A DNA stretch of 64,000 bases from Chryseobacterium glaciei (GTDB lineage Bacteria > Bacteroidota > Bacteroidia > Flavobacteriales > Weeksellaceae). Where the stretch lies: positions 930,001-994,000 of the forward strand of contig NZ_CP015199.1 in assembly GCF_001648155.1 (NCBI RefSeq), in the 5' to 3' direction. The notes below the pieces were generated by a model. The model had not been told where the DNA came from. It made no database searches and saw nothing but the letters and a program-made list of their open reading frames with translations. Shown here one piece after another: positions 42,744 to 52,058 of the stretch. The position numbers and the translations under genes were made by a program. The stretch's first letter is position 1; each line of letters begins with the position of its first letter.

Positions 42744-44165
42744 ATGTTCCCATTACAATTAAAAAAATTAATCTATATCTTATTTATACTTATATTTTCA
42801 CTTCATAAATCTCAAGCTTACACTTTAGATGAGTTAGATAGAATTACTGAAGAGTATAGAAAGTCCGGGAAAATGAAGGATATTATTGATATTAATAAAA
42901 AGGCTCTTGCACAATTTCAGAAAGAAAATAATAAAGAAGGAATTGTTTTAGCCTCCATTAATATTTCCAATTACCTAGTGATAAACACTGAACATAAAGA
43001 AAGTTTACTTTACCTTGAAAAAATAGAAAAGGATATAGAAGAAATAGAAAATCCTGAACTCAAATCAAGATTTTATGGTGGCTATGGAAGAAATTACTGT
43101 TATTTGGGAATGCATGAATTATCAAATGAATATTTCAATAAGGCAATCAAATACGGGGAACAAATTTTAGATAAAGATAAAAGGAAAAGACGTCTATATC
43201 TTTGTTATTCTTGGAAAAATCTTAATTTTAAAGAACTAAAGATTCCGGATTCTATAAAGCTAATGGAGCGAAAATGCCTTGCATTATCCCCAACTCCGTT
43301 CCTGTATGCGTCCATCGCTGAAAGATTTTTAGATGAAAAGAAGCATTTGGACTCTGCGGAATACTATCTACAAAAAGGATATACTTTGAATAAAAAATTC
43401 TCTTTATATGAAAAAGGTTTATTTTTTTATAATTATGGAAGATTATATACCGAGAAAAAGGAATATAAGAAAGCACTAGAGTATTATTTACAGGCTAAAC
43501 CCATATTTGAAAAAACAAAAAGTTTAAGTGAAAGAAGAATTACCTATGATAAGATTTATAGAATTTATAAAACACTCAATGATATAAAAAGCTCTGATGA
43601 ATACTATAAGAAGTATGCTTTTCTAACAGATAGTATTAGTAGAAGAGAGAGAAAAGCAATCAATATTCCTATTAAAAACATTGCAGAAGAAAAAGATGAG
43701 CAGAAAAAAGATGAAAAATTTCAGCTTTATATTGTTATTATTTTTGCAGTTTTAGCTTCTATCCTTACATTTTATTTTATCCGTAAAAAAAATCTTAAAA
43801 ACCAAAGACAAAAAGATAAGATCATCGATGAAACTCAGCAGGAAACTATTAAACTAAAGAAAAGAGCTAATCCGATTATTTTTAATGAGATGAAGGAGCT
43901 TGCAAAAAATGCTGACCCTTTTTTCCTGACACGCTTCAAAGAAGTTTATCCCGAGTTTTATGAGAATCTCATTTCTCAATATCCTACCCTTACCTCCAAT
44001 GAACTAAAATTCTGTGCATTGCTGAGGTTAAACCTTTCAAACAAAGAGATCTCTCATTACGAAAATTTATCCATCCGAACTGTTGAAACAAGAAGGTACA
44101 GGCTGAGAAAAAAACTGAATTTTTCTTCGGATACCGATTTCAATAAATGGATCATGGAATTGTAA
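42744..44165 (+). CDS. TPR-transmembrane-HTH regulator, paralogue 3
   Basis: 473 residues: signal peptide (ending HKSQA), TPR-like repeats, transmembrane helix near 327-347 (LYIVIIFAVLASILTFYFI), linker, NDPFFLTRFKEVYPEFYENL-like block (here ADPFFLTRF) and LuxR-like HTH (LSNKEISHYENLSIRTVETRRYRLRKKL). It is divergent from the surface gene at 40636, like the 29955 copy relative to 28621. Target control of the adjacent surface gene is the likely role but is inferred. It ends 33 bp from a convergent oxidoreductase gene, at the edge of the island. Confidence 0.9.
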   Translation: MFPLQLKKLIYILFILIFSLHKSQAYTLDELDRITEEYRKSGKMKDIIDINKKALAQFQKENNKEGIVLASINISNYLVINTEHKESLLYLEKIEKDIEEIENPELKSRFYGGYGRNYCYLGMHELSNEYFNKAIKYGEQILDKDKRKRRLYLCYSWKNLNFKELKIPDSIKLMERKCLALSPTPFLYASIAERFLDEKKHLDSAEYYLQKGYTLNKKFSLYEKGLFFYNYGRLYTEKKEYKKALEYYLQAKPIFEKTKSLSERRITYDKIYRIYKTLNDIKSSDEYYKKYAFLTDSISRRERKAINIPIKNIAEEKDEQKKDEKFQLYIVIIFAVLASILTFYFIRKKNLKNQRQKDKIIDETQQETIKLKKRANPIIFNEMKELAKNADPFFLTRFKEVYPEFYENLISQYPTLTSNELKFCALLRLNLSNKEISHYENLSIRTVETRRYRLRKKLNFSSDTDFNKWIMEL

Positions 44166-44197
44166 AATTTCAACTATTTTTAAAAGAGATAAATAAT

Positions 44198-45241
44198 TTA
44201 ATTTGTCTCTTTAAATCTATCCAAAGATACTTCTTCATCCAAAGGAATATCGTTTTCAATAAACTCATACAAACTCTTTGAAAAGTAACAACCGTTCAAA
44301 ATTCCGCGCGCTCCAAGGCCGTTAAAAACGTATAAGTTTTTATTTTGATAGTGGCGACCGATAATTGGTCTTCGATCCTTCACAGTAGGCCTAAAACCGA
44401 AATTTACTTCCTCAACTTCAAAATCGTAAGGATAAAATTCCGATAATCCTTTAACCAATTGCTCAACTGCAGAATCGTCTATATGATGATGTAATTGTTC
44501 TCTGTCGTAAGTCCCACCATAAAAATATAACCCGTTATAAGTGGGAAACAAAAAATGTTTCTTTTTGATTGTAATATTTTCAGGAATCGGGGTAGAAAGT
44601 TTTACTTTGATATGATGTCCTTTATTGGGAATAACAGCAATATCAGAAAAATAAGGATTATCCTTCACTCCCATTCCTTCACAGAAAAGGATATTTTTAA
44701 AGCTGATATTCTTGTAGGTATTTTCGGAAGTATTTAATTTACTGTAATCAAATTTCTCTTTTATTAAGTGAGAATTATTTTCAAAATAAGTGAAGAAATC
44801 ACCAAAAAAATTGTTTACATCAAGCCTTGCAGACTGATTAACCTCTCCTGTATTAAAAGAGTTTTTTACTACATCTAAATGCTTAAAATCTTTATCTAAA
44901 AAATTAATTAAATCTTCATTCCCTGATTTTTTAAGCCAAAGATTCTGTTCATTTTCATCATGAAAAATCCTGTGGATAGGAGCCTCAATCAAATAATTTT
45001 TGCCTGTGTAAGTTTCAATTTCTTTAAGAGAATGTTTAAGAAAATCTATCTGTTCCTGAGCTTTCCAAAAGGTTGTAAATTTCTTTAGTACTACAGGATT
45101 AATGATCCCTGCAGAAACCTGAGAAGCACTCTTTTTTCCTTCCGAATACAGTACAAATGACTTATTATTCTTTATCAATTGATGAGCGAAAAACAATGCC
45201 GCATATCCATCTCCTACAATTATATAATCTACATTTTCCAT
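44198..45241 (-). CDS. FAD-dependent oxidoreductase, DAO family
   Basis: 347 residues with an N-terminal Rossmann motif adapted for FAD (DYIIVGDGYAALFFAHQL) and a C-terminal FAD-binding end (FGFRPTVKDRRPIIG, YVFNGLGARGIL). The fold is that of glycine/D-amino-acid oxidases and MnmC-like proteins. The substrate is not readable. It lies downstream of gldN on the same strand, but a terminator sits between them, ending only 3 bp before its ATG, so its promoter must overlap gldN or the hairpin region. No metabolic partner is adjacent. Confidence 0.85.
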   Translation of the reverse strand: MENVDYIIVGDGYAALFFAHQLIKNNKSFVLYSEGKKSASQVSAGIINPVVLKKFTTFWKAQEQIDFLKHSLKEIETYTGKNYLIEAPIHRIFHDENEQNLWLKKSGNEDLINFLDKDFKHLDVVKNSFNTGEVNQSARLDVNNFFGDFFTYFENNSHLIKEKFDYSKLNTSENTYKNISFKNILFCEGMGVKDNPYFSDIAVIPNKGHHIKVKLSTPIPENITIKKKHFLFPTYNGLYFYGGTYDREQLHHHIDDSAVEQLVKGLSEFYPYDFEVEEVNFGFRPTVKDRRPIIGRHYQNKNLYVFNGLGARGILNGCYFSKSLYEFIENDIPLDEEVSLDRFKETN

Positions 45242-45243
45242 AA

Positions 45244-45272
45244 TAAAAAAACCTGAGTAAAAGTACTCAGGT
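45244..45272 (-). terminator. terminator of the gldKLMN operon, abutting the next start codon
   Basis: Perfect 9-bp stem ACCTGAGTA / TACTCAGGT with loop AAAG and seven T residues on the minus strand. The last T is 3 bp before the ATG at 45241. Confidence 0.88.
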
Positions 45273-45295
45273 TTTCTATAAATATCAAGTGAAAT

Positions 45296-46234
45296 TTAGT
45301 AATTCCACATATCATTTTCCATTTGAAGAATTTGCTCCTTAATTCTGTCGCTTTCTTCTATCTGCTCTTCAGCATTTCTAGGAATATAATCTTTAATAAC
45401 TCCATCTCCTAAACCGCTTGAAGACTTGTAGATTACAGAAGAAAATCTTCTTGCATTCAATAAATCATCAAAAGATAGGTCAGCAGATGAATTCTTTCTG
45501 TTATAAACAAAGTTATTTGCTAAAACATCTCTTGCACTAGGATAATAAACCCAGAACAAATCGATAAGCTCGTCAGCACCAACCAAAGGCTGTCCGTCTG
45601 GTCCTGTTCTACCTTGTACAGCAGGATCTGGACCCATTGCTGCGATACCAAGAGGTCTGTATTTCATTTGACCATCTCTTTTATCGATAAACCACATACC
45701 CATAATTTTAAGAACCTTAACCTTATCTGTAGTTGTTTTAAAGATATCTGTATATTCTTTCTTCTCTTGCTCAGTAAGTTGTCTTCCTGAGTTAAGAATG
45801 TCAATAGCTGCATCAGAGACTCTTACACTTTCTAATCTCTTCTGAATTCCTTCAGGAGAAAGTTTAGTTACAAAGTTCTCGTCGTCATATACCTCCTGAA
45901 TTTTTCCAGTAATAGCTGCATCAAGTAACAATTGATATAAAGATCTTGTTTGAGTAGCCAACAATCCATCTGGATTATCATAATAGTACGGCTGGTTGAT
46001 CTTATCGTTCATATCAATAATCTCCCAAACAAACATACTTTTCAAGATATCTTTATCATCTACAAAACCATATTCCAAAGGCTTTACTGTTTTGTCAACG
46101 ATAGTATCTCCAACTTTTTGTTTATTCTCAGCTCTCATCTGTCTAAACTCCTCAGGAGAAGAAGCGTTTAGAATAGTTTGGGAAAATGCAAACCCCGAAA
46201 CTAAAACTAAAAGACTGCTTATATATTTTTTCAT
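45296..46234 (-). CDS. gldN: gliding motility / type IX secretion protein GldN
   Basis: 312 residues with a signal peptide (SLLVLVSGFAFSQ). GldN is a periplasmic component of the type IX machinery that forms the ring complex with GldK and is needed for secretion and gliding. Family features are DPVFDKEVKPL-like text here as DKTVKPLEYGFVDDKDILKSMFVWEIIDMNDKIN, and LKIMGMWFIDKRDGQMKYRPLGIAAM. It is the last gene of the gldK-L-M-N order, 24 bp after gldM, and is followed by a strong terminator. Confidence 0.96.
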   Translation of the reverse strand: MKKYISSLLVLVSGFAFSQTILNASSPEEFRQMRAENKQKVGDTIVDKTVKPLEYGFVDDKDILKSMFVWEIIDMNDKINQPYYYDNPDGLLATQTRSLYQLLLDAAITGKIQEVYDDENFVTKLSPEGIQKRLESVRVSDAAIDILNSGRQLTEQEKKEYTDIFKTTTDKVKVLKIMGMWFIDKRDGQMKYRPLGIAAMGPDPAVQGRTGPDGQPLVGADELIDLFWVYYPSARDVLANNFVYNRKNSSADLSFDDLLNARRFSSVIYKSSSGLGDGVIKDYIPRNAEEQIEESDRIKEQILQMENDMWNY

Positions 46235-46258
46235 AATACTATTTTAAACTTATTAAAA

Positions 46259-47848
46259 TTAATTAATATTGATAACGATAGGAGATATATTCTTAATCTG
46301 CTGATTACCTAGACCTGTAGCCGTTGCTTTAATATCAAATATATAAACTACGTCTCCTGATCTTAAGTTTTTCACCAATCCAGCTGCGTCATCTAAGCTG
46401 CTACCTTTAATCAATAATGCTGCTCTACCAGGGATTTTTACCATAAACTGATTAACAGTGAATGAAACTGGGAAGTCGAAATCCGGTATTGCTGCTTGTA
46501 CAGACTGGTTAGGTACTGAAGTTGCAGGCATAGATAATACGTTCTGACCTCTCATTTGTCCTTGTGGTGGCGGTACATTTTTAATTCTGTATTCAAACAC
46601 CTGAGAAACATTTTGTCCACTAGGGTTTTTACCTGATAGTGTTAATTTAACAGTGTTTCCTGAGCTAGGACTAACAATCCATTTTCCTGGACCTGTACTT
46701 CTTACTGTAGCACCCGGAGCAGATAATGAAAGTTTAGAATTGTCAGCACCTAAGATTGATCCTGAAACAGGGTTCTCAAGTCCTCTATACATTACATTCA
46801 TCTTATCAGCAGAAAGTAATAATCCTTTTTCAAGTTTTACTTCTTGCGGACCAGCAATTACATTATAAGTATGCGTATAAGGGTAAGGTTGTGATTTTCC
46901 TGTAGCATCTGTTAATGTAATAGTTCCATTAATTTTGTGCTCACCAAGTCCACTAGTATTTAAAGGAATATATCCTTTACCGTTTTCTTGTCTGCTAACT
47001 CCACTGATACTAATTTTATTACTGTTTGAATAAGTTCCTAACATAATAACCGCTTCTGCTTTTTTACCAGACTGAATATCTGTAGGCGCAGAAACAATAG
47101 CTTCATAATTATTAAACTTGATGCTTGCATCCACTTTTTCCTGAAGCAATAATGCTAGTGCATCAGATTGTACGTTTCTTGCATCATTCTGAATGATTCC
47201 AAGATTTGATATTGCTGCGATAAGTGACTGGTGATAGAATTTATTCTGGAACCAAGTTTTACCATTTGGAGATTTTCCTTGAGGATATTCTGCAACGATA
47301 GATGCATTAGCTCTATCTACTAAATCCTTCAATTGAGAATTTTTACCAAAAGTTGCAACAATATAATTTCTTACATCATCCATTTTAGCTTTCAAATCCG
47401 TAGACCCTTTTGTCAGAGTATTTTCATCTCCATCTTTAAAGAAGTAACTCATCGTTGCTTCATTATTATTAAGGGCTGCGAAGTTTTCGCTTACATCAAT
47501 CTCTTTTCCTGCTTTGTCTTTTTCGTGAAATTCAGATTGTTTTTTAAGATTATCTTTAATCTCTTCTGCTGATTTCACCAATACATCTACCTTAGATTTC
47601 AAGACTTTGTACTGCTCCCAAGGCGTAGCATAAGTATCTGGTACTTGTTGAGCTTTTGCCTCTAAAGTTTTTTCGAAAATTTTCTCGTTTTTCTTTTCAG
47701 TTAAAAATCTAGTCTCGTTAAGTGCTTTAGTAGAATCATAAAATGATCTGATGATTTCCGCATCAATATTTAGGGCCATCATAGCGATGAACACCAAATA
47801 CATAAGGTTGATCATCTTCTGACGAGGCGTCTGTTTTCCTGTTGCCAT
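46259..47848 (-). CDS. gldM: gliding motility / type IX secretion motor protein GldM
   Basis: 529 residues: a short cytoplasmic N-terminus, one transmembrane helix (MINLMYLVFIAMMALNI) and a long periplasmic part of four domains. With GldL it forms the proton-driven motor of type IX secretion. The N-terminal arginine known to matter in Flavobacterium is present (TPRQKM, Arg9). Spacing of 50 bp from gldL and 24 bp to gldN supports a single operon. Length is normal for the family. Confidence 0.97.
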   Translation of the reverse strand: MATGKQTPRQKMINLMYLVFIAMMALNIDAEIIRSFYDSTKALNETRFLTEKKNEKIFEKTLEAKAQQVPDTYATPWEQYKVLKSKVDVLVKSAEEIKDNLKKQSEFHEKDKAGKEIDVSENFAALNNNEATMSYFFKDGDENTLTKGSTDLKAKMDDVRNYIVATFGKNSQLKDLVDRANASIVAEYPQGKSPNGKTWFQNKFYHQSLIAAISNLGIIQNDARNVQSDALALLLQEKVDASIKFNNYEAIVSAPTDIQSGKKAEAVIMLGTYSNSNKISISGVSRQENGKGYIPLNTSGLGEHKINGTITLTDATGKSQPYPYTHTYNVIAGPQEVKLEKGLLLSADKMNVMYRGLENPVSGSILGADNSKLSLSAPGATVRSTGPGKWIVSPSSGNTVKLTLSGKNPSGQNVSQVFEYRIKNVPPPQGQMRGQNVLSMPATSVPNQSVQAAIPDFDFPVSFTVNQFMVKIPGRAALLIKGSSLDDAAGLVKNLRSGDVVYIFDIKATATGLGNQQIKNISPIVININ

Positions 47849-47898
47849 TCTCTGTTGTTTTTGATTAAGTAGTTAAAATTTAGAAATGGTTTAGGAAA

Positions 47899-48591
47899 TT
47901 ATGACTTCATAGCAGTTAACATACCACCATAAACTCTGTTTAAGTTATTTAAGTTAGATGTTAAACCTTGTAATTCCTGATTAAATTTTTCTGAGTGCTC
48001 AGCAGATTTTTGCATATCTGCAACATATTTGTTAGCAAATTCTGATTGTCTTTTACCGTTTTCCAACTGCATTACATATAGGGCATTCATACTTTCCATG
48101 TGTGTAGCCGCTTTGTTTAACTGATCATTATACTTATGAGTAGAAGCAGAAACGTCAACAGTTTGGTTGATCTGGTCTACAGAGTTTGAAAATTTATCAA
48201 TACCTGTTCTTAGTCTATCAAATAACTGAACATCTAATTTTGCATCAGCAAGCATTTTGTCCAATTTTGTAGAAAGAGAATTTTCTAATTCAGCAAATTG
48301 AGCAGCTCCATTTTTAGAAGAGATATTTGAATGTATTGGGTTTGGATTTGCATGCTTATCTAATAATTCTGGGTAAACATTTTCCCAAGCATAAGACTCT
48401 TCAGATTTTGGAGGGTCAAAAGCGAAAATAATAAAGATAATTGCTTCAGTAATAAGCCCCACGGTAAGAGCGATGTTACCATTGATTGGTCCTAATGTAA
48501 TGTGAGTAATTTTAAGCCAAGCTCCAAGAATTACAATTGCAGCACCGAACGAATAAAAGAAATTCATCCAAGCATCTTTAGTCTTAAACAT
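47899..48591 (-). CDS. gldL: gliding motility / type IX secretion motor protein GldL
   Basis: 230 residues with two transmembrane helices near the N-terminus and a cytoplasmic coiled-coil tail. The key acidic residue of the motor (Glu49, in GLITEAIIFIIFAFDPP) is in place, so proton-motive function should be intact. The tail shows heptad-like helices (LNKAATHMESMNALYVMQLENG). It is second in the gld operon, 62 bp after gldK. Confidence 0.97.
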   Translation of the reverse strand: MFKTKDAWMNFFYSFGAAIVILGAWLKITHITLGPINGNIALTVGLITEAIIFIIFAFDPPKSEESYAWENVYPELLDKHANPNPIHSNISSKNGAAQFAELENSLSTKLDKMLADAKLDVQLFDRLRTGIDKFSNSVDQINQTVDVSASTHKYNDQLNKAATHMESMNALYVMQLENGKRQSEFANKYVADMQKSAEHSEKFNQELQGLTSNLNNLNRVYGGMLTAMKS

Positions 48592-48653
48592 ATAAGTTAG
48601 TTTTTTTAATGTTAAATAAAATTGTTATTGAAAAAATAAATGTCCGATAATTA

Positions 48654-50072
48654 TTATCTGTTAACTCTTCTCGGCTTAACAGCAGCTTCAGGAATATCCT
48701 GGATTGTTCTAAATCCGATATAACTTCTCGCAGAATCTTTTCTTTCCCAATCTCTTGCACCAGTCATAAGCATATAACCTACGTCTTTCCAAGAACCACC
48801 TCTTACAGATTTCTTAGTATCAGTTTTACTTTTAGTTGAAGGATTTAAAGTAGAAGAGAACCCGTATGAAGAATTATTATATCCAGACTCTGTCCATTCA
48901 GAAACGTTTCCGGCCATATCAAATAACCCAAATCCGTTTTTCTTAAATTTCTTTACTGGAGCGGCATATGTATAAGTACCTTTTTTATCATCTTCCATGT
49001 AATTACCTCTTTTCGGCTTAAAGTTTGCTAAGTAACAACCTCTATCATCCATTAAATATGGACCTCCCCAAGGGTAAGTCGCATTTTGCATACCTCCTCT
49101 TGCAGCGTATTCCCACTCAATTTCTGTAGGTAAACGGAAAGTTAATGGTCTTTGTTTTCTTCTTTTTAAGCTTTCGTTATAATCAGATTTCAATTTAGAC
49201 CTGAAGTTACAGTATGCTCTAGCTTGATCCCAAGTTACCCCAACAACAGGATAATCTTTGTAAGCTTTGTGCCAAAAATATTGTTCGAACAATGGCTCAT
49301 TATAAGCAAAGTGGAAATCTTTTACCCAAACAGTAGTGTCCGGATAAACTGCAATACTCTCACTCTTAAGGAAGTTTACACCTCTCTCGTTGTCAGCAAG
49401 TGCAGCATCCATATCTCCCCACTGATAATTATATTTTAATTTACTAACATCTAAGATTCTTTCGCTACCCATTCTTGAAGAAGCAGGTAAATATAAAGAC
49501 TCTAATACTTCTGCATATTCTACATCAGGATATTTTGTAGTACTCCAATGTAAAGGAATTTTCCAGTCTAGTCTCTTGCTTGCATCAAATCCGCCGTCAT
49601 CTCTACCTCCTTGTCCCTCTAAATACTCTTGATATGGTGTTAAATTCTCTTCTTTTTTAGCAAGGTATGCATAATCTCCTATGCTTGCTCCTTTACCACC
49701 ACCTTCACCACCTTCTCCGGCAGCTTCAGCAAGTAAAGTTCTAGCAATTGAATCTCTTACATAGTTGATAAACACCCTGTACTCTGCATTAGTAGTTTCA
49801 GCTTCATCCATGAAGAAAGAAGAGACAGTCACAGTTTTCAATGCTGCTTTTTCAGGAGTATTTGTTGGATCCTGGTCTGCTAAACCAGCAACAAACGATC
49901 CTGCAGGAATTGCCACCATTCCGAATGGTCTTTCCGCAACAAATGATTTTGTTTTTTCTCTTGGTATCAATTCTCCTTTTGTTCCTGGCTTCCCTACAGA
50001 AGAGCTTCCACCACCTGAACAAGATACCGACGCTACTGACGCAGACAATAATAAAAGAAATATCCTTTTCAT
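48654..50072 (-). CDS. gldK: gliding motility / type IX secretion lipoprotein GldK
   Basis: 472 residues with a lipobox (ASVSC, Cys18), then a formylglycine-generating-enzyme-like fold: FGMVAIPAGSFVAGLADQDP, VGVTWDQARAYCNFRSKL, FRLPTEIEWEYAARGG and FDMAGNVSEWTESGY. GldK is not catalytic; it forms outer-membrane-associated rings with GldN. An unusual Gly/Glu-rich insertion (GEGGEGGGKG, about 117-126) interrupts the first domain. It is the first gene of the operon; no consensus -7 box is clear in the 108 bp upstream. Confidence 0.97.
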   Translation of the reverse strand: MKRIFLLLLSASVASVSCSGGGSSSVGKPGTKGELIPREKTKSFVAERPFGMVAIPAGSFVAGLADQDPTNTPEKAALKTVTVSSFFMDEAETTNAEYRVFINYVRDSIARTLLAEAAGEGGEGGGKGASIGDYAYLAKKEENLTPYQEYLEGQGGRDDGGFDASKRLDWKIPLHWSTTKYPDVEYAEVLESLYLPASSRMGSERILDVSKLKYNYQWGDMDAALADNERGVNFLKSESIAVYPDTTVWVKDFHFAYNEPLFEQYFWHKAYKDYPVVGVTWDQARAYCNFRSKLKSDYNESLKRRKQRPLTFRLPTEIEWEYAARGGMQNATYPWGGPYLMDDRGCYLANFKPKRGNYMEDDKKGTYTYAAPVKKFKKNGFGLFDMAGNVSEWTESGYNNSSYGFSSTLNPSTKSKTDTKKSVRGGSWKDVGYMLMTGARDWERKDSARSYIGFRTIQDIPEAAVKPRRVNR

Positions 50073-50179
50073 GTTAATTTTTATAATTAAGCCGTAAATA
50101 TATAATTTTTTTAAGAAACTTTTAAGATTTTTTTTGAAATAACGAAAGAAATCTAAATTTATTTTATTTCCAAGTATTT

Positions 50180-52033
50180 TTATTCCACAGTTACAGATTT
50201 CGCAAGGTTTCTCGGCTGGTCTACATTGGCACCTCTATATACAGCGATATAATATGCTAAAAGCTGTAAAGGTACTGATGCAACAATTGGAGAGAAACAT
50301 TCTGAAGTCTCAGGGATCTCAATAACATAATCTGCCATTTCGCTTACCTGTGTGTCTCCTCTATTTACTACAGCAATAATTTTTCCTTTTCTAGCCTTAA
50401 TTTCCTGAACATTACTTACAATCTTATCATAGTGTCCTTTTTTAGGAGCAATGATAACAATTGGCATGTTTTCGTCAATTAATGCAATTGGTCCGTGCTT
50501 CATTTCTGCAGCAGGATATCCTTCAGCATGAATATAAGAGATTTCTTTTAGTTTTAGGGCACCTTCAAGAGCTGCAGGATAATTGTATCCTCTTCCTAAA
50601 TATAGGAAATTGGTAGCACCTACGAAGTCTTTTGCGATATTCTGAGTCAATTCATGGGTTGCATTAAGAACATCTTCTATTTTCTTAGGCATAGCATCCA
50701 ATTCGGCAATTAAGCTCATAAATTCAGCGTTTCCTAGGTTACCATTGTGCTTACCTAATTTAAGTGCAATTAAGCTAAGAATGGTAAGCTGAGCTGTAAA
50801 TGCTTTTGTAGAAGCCACACCAATTTCCGGCCCTGCATGAGTATATGAACCTGCATCTGTAATTCTTGCAATAGATGAATCTACGACATTACATATACCA
50901 TATATAAATGCACCTCTTTCTTTTGCAAGCTTCAATGCTGCCATTGTATCAGCTGTTTCCCCAGATTGAGAAATTGCAATTACCACATCTTTATCAGTGA
51001 TAATCGGGTTTCTGTATCTGAATTCTGATGCATATTCTACTTCCACAGGAATTCTTGCATATTCTTCAATCAAATATTCGCCAATAAGACCTGCATGCCA
51101 AGAGGTTCCGCAAGCAATGATGATGATTCTGTTTGCATTTTTGAATTTCTCAACGTGATCCCAGATTCCGGCCATTTTAATTACGCCTTCTTCTACGATC
51201 AATCTTCCTCTCATTGTATCTTGTACAGATTTTGGCTGCTCAAAAATCTCTTTAAGCATAAAGTGCTCGTAACCACCCTTTTCAATCTGTTCCAAACTCA
51301 ACTTAAGTTTCTGAATTTCAGGCTCAATTTTAGAATTATCATTAATAGTTCTGATATCTACTCCATTTTCCAATGAAATAGTTGCCATATGACCTTCTTC
51401 TAAATAAATAGCTTCTTTTGTAAATTCTACGAAAGGAGAAGCATCAGAAGCAATAAAATATTCTTTATCACCAATACCAATAGCCAATGGAGAACCTAAT
51501 CTTCCAACAACCAATACTCCAGGATAGTCTTCATGCATTACTGTAATTGCATATGCCCCATATACTTCGTTAAGAGCATATCTTACAGCCGTCGGAAAAT
51601 CCATTTCTTCGTTAAGATCCATAAAATACTGGATAAGATTTACCAATACTTCAGTATCTGTTTCAGATTTAAATGTAAACCCCTTTTCAGTAAGCATTTT
51701 TTTAATAGTATCATAATTTTCAATGATACCATTATGGATGATTGCTATCTTATTGTTATTAGATAAATGCGGGTGAGAGTTTCTATCACTTGGAACACCG
51801 TGAGTTGCCCAACGTGTGTGCCCCATTCCTATTGTAGCTGTTCCTTTTAAATGGCTCGCAATATTAACAAGATCTTCTACCTTCCCTTTTGTCTTTTCAA
51901 CTTCCAGCTTGTTATTTTTATCTTCAAGAACAATCCCTGCACTATCGTATCCTCTATATTCTAGTCTTCTAAGACCATTGATTACTATATCGTAAGCGTC
52001 CTGAAAACCTGTATATCCTACTATTCCGCACAT
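50180..52033 (-). CDS. glmS: glutamine-fructose-6-phosphate aminotransferase (isomerizing) GlmS
   Basis: 617 residues. Makes glucosamine-6-phosphate for peptidoglycan and LPS. The N-terminal glutaminase has the nucleophile Cys2 (MCGIVGYTG) and GHTRWATHG. Two SIS domains follow, with ACGTSWHAG near 311, ISQSGETADT and GPEIGVASTKAFTAQ. The end KSVTVE is typical. Third gene of a 54402-50180 unit (26 bp after the DUF4270 gene). No riboswitch-like structure is obvious in that short gap. Confidence 0.98.
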   Translation of the reverse strand: MCGIVGYTGFQDAYDIVINGLRRLEYRGYDSAGIVLEDKNNKLEVEKTKGKVEDLVNIASHLKGTATIGMGHTRWATHGVPSDRNSHPHLSNNNKIAIIHNGIIENYDTIKKMLTEKGFTFKSETDTEVLVNLIQYFMDLNEEMDFPTAVRYALNEVYGAYAITVMHEDYPGVLVVGRLGSPLAIGIGDKEYFIASDASPFVEFTKEAIYLEEGHMATISLENGVDIRTINDNSKIEPEIQKLKLSLEQIEKGGYEHFMLKEIFEQPKSVQDTMRGRLIVEEGVIKMAGIWDHVEKFKNANRIIIIACGTSWHAGLIGEYLIEEYARIPVEVEYASEFRYRNPIITDKDVVIAISQSGETADTMAALKLAKERGAFIYGICNVVDSSIARITDAGSYTHAGPEIGVASTKAFTAQLTILSLIALKLGKHNGNLGNAEFMSLIAELDAMPKKIEDVLNATHELTQNIAKDFVGATNFLYLGRGYNYPAALEGALKLKEISYIHAEGYPAAEMKHGPIALIDENMPIVIIAPKKGHYDKIVSNVQEIKARKGKIIAVVNRGDTQVSEMADYVIEIPETSECFSPIVASVPLQLLAYYIAVYRGANVDQPRNLAKSVTVE

Positions 52034-52058
52034 AATTTTATCAAGTGTTTTTTAAGTT

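Noticed and set aside
44181..44212. Terminator hairpin between the 42744 regulator and the oxidoreductase
   Set aside because: The possible stem AAAGAGA / TCTCTTT is short, overlaps the oxidoreductase stop and has no T tract.
52034..52058. glmS ribozyme or riboswitch upstream of glmS
   Set aside because: Only 25 bp separate glmS from the upstream gene, too little for such a structure.
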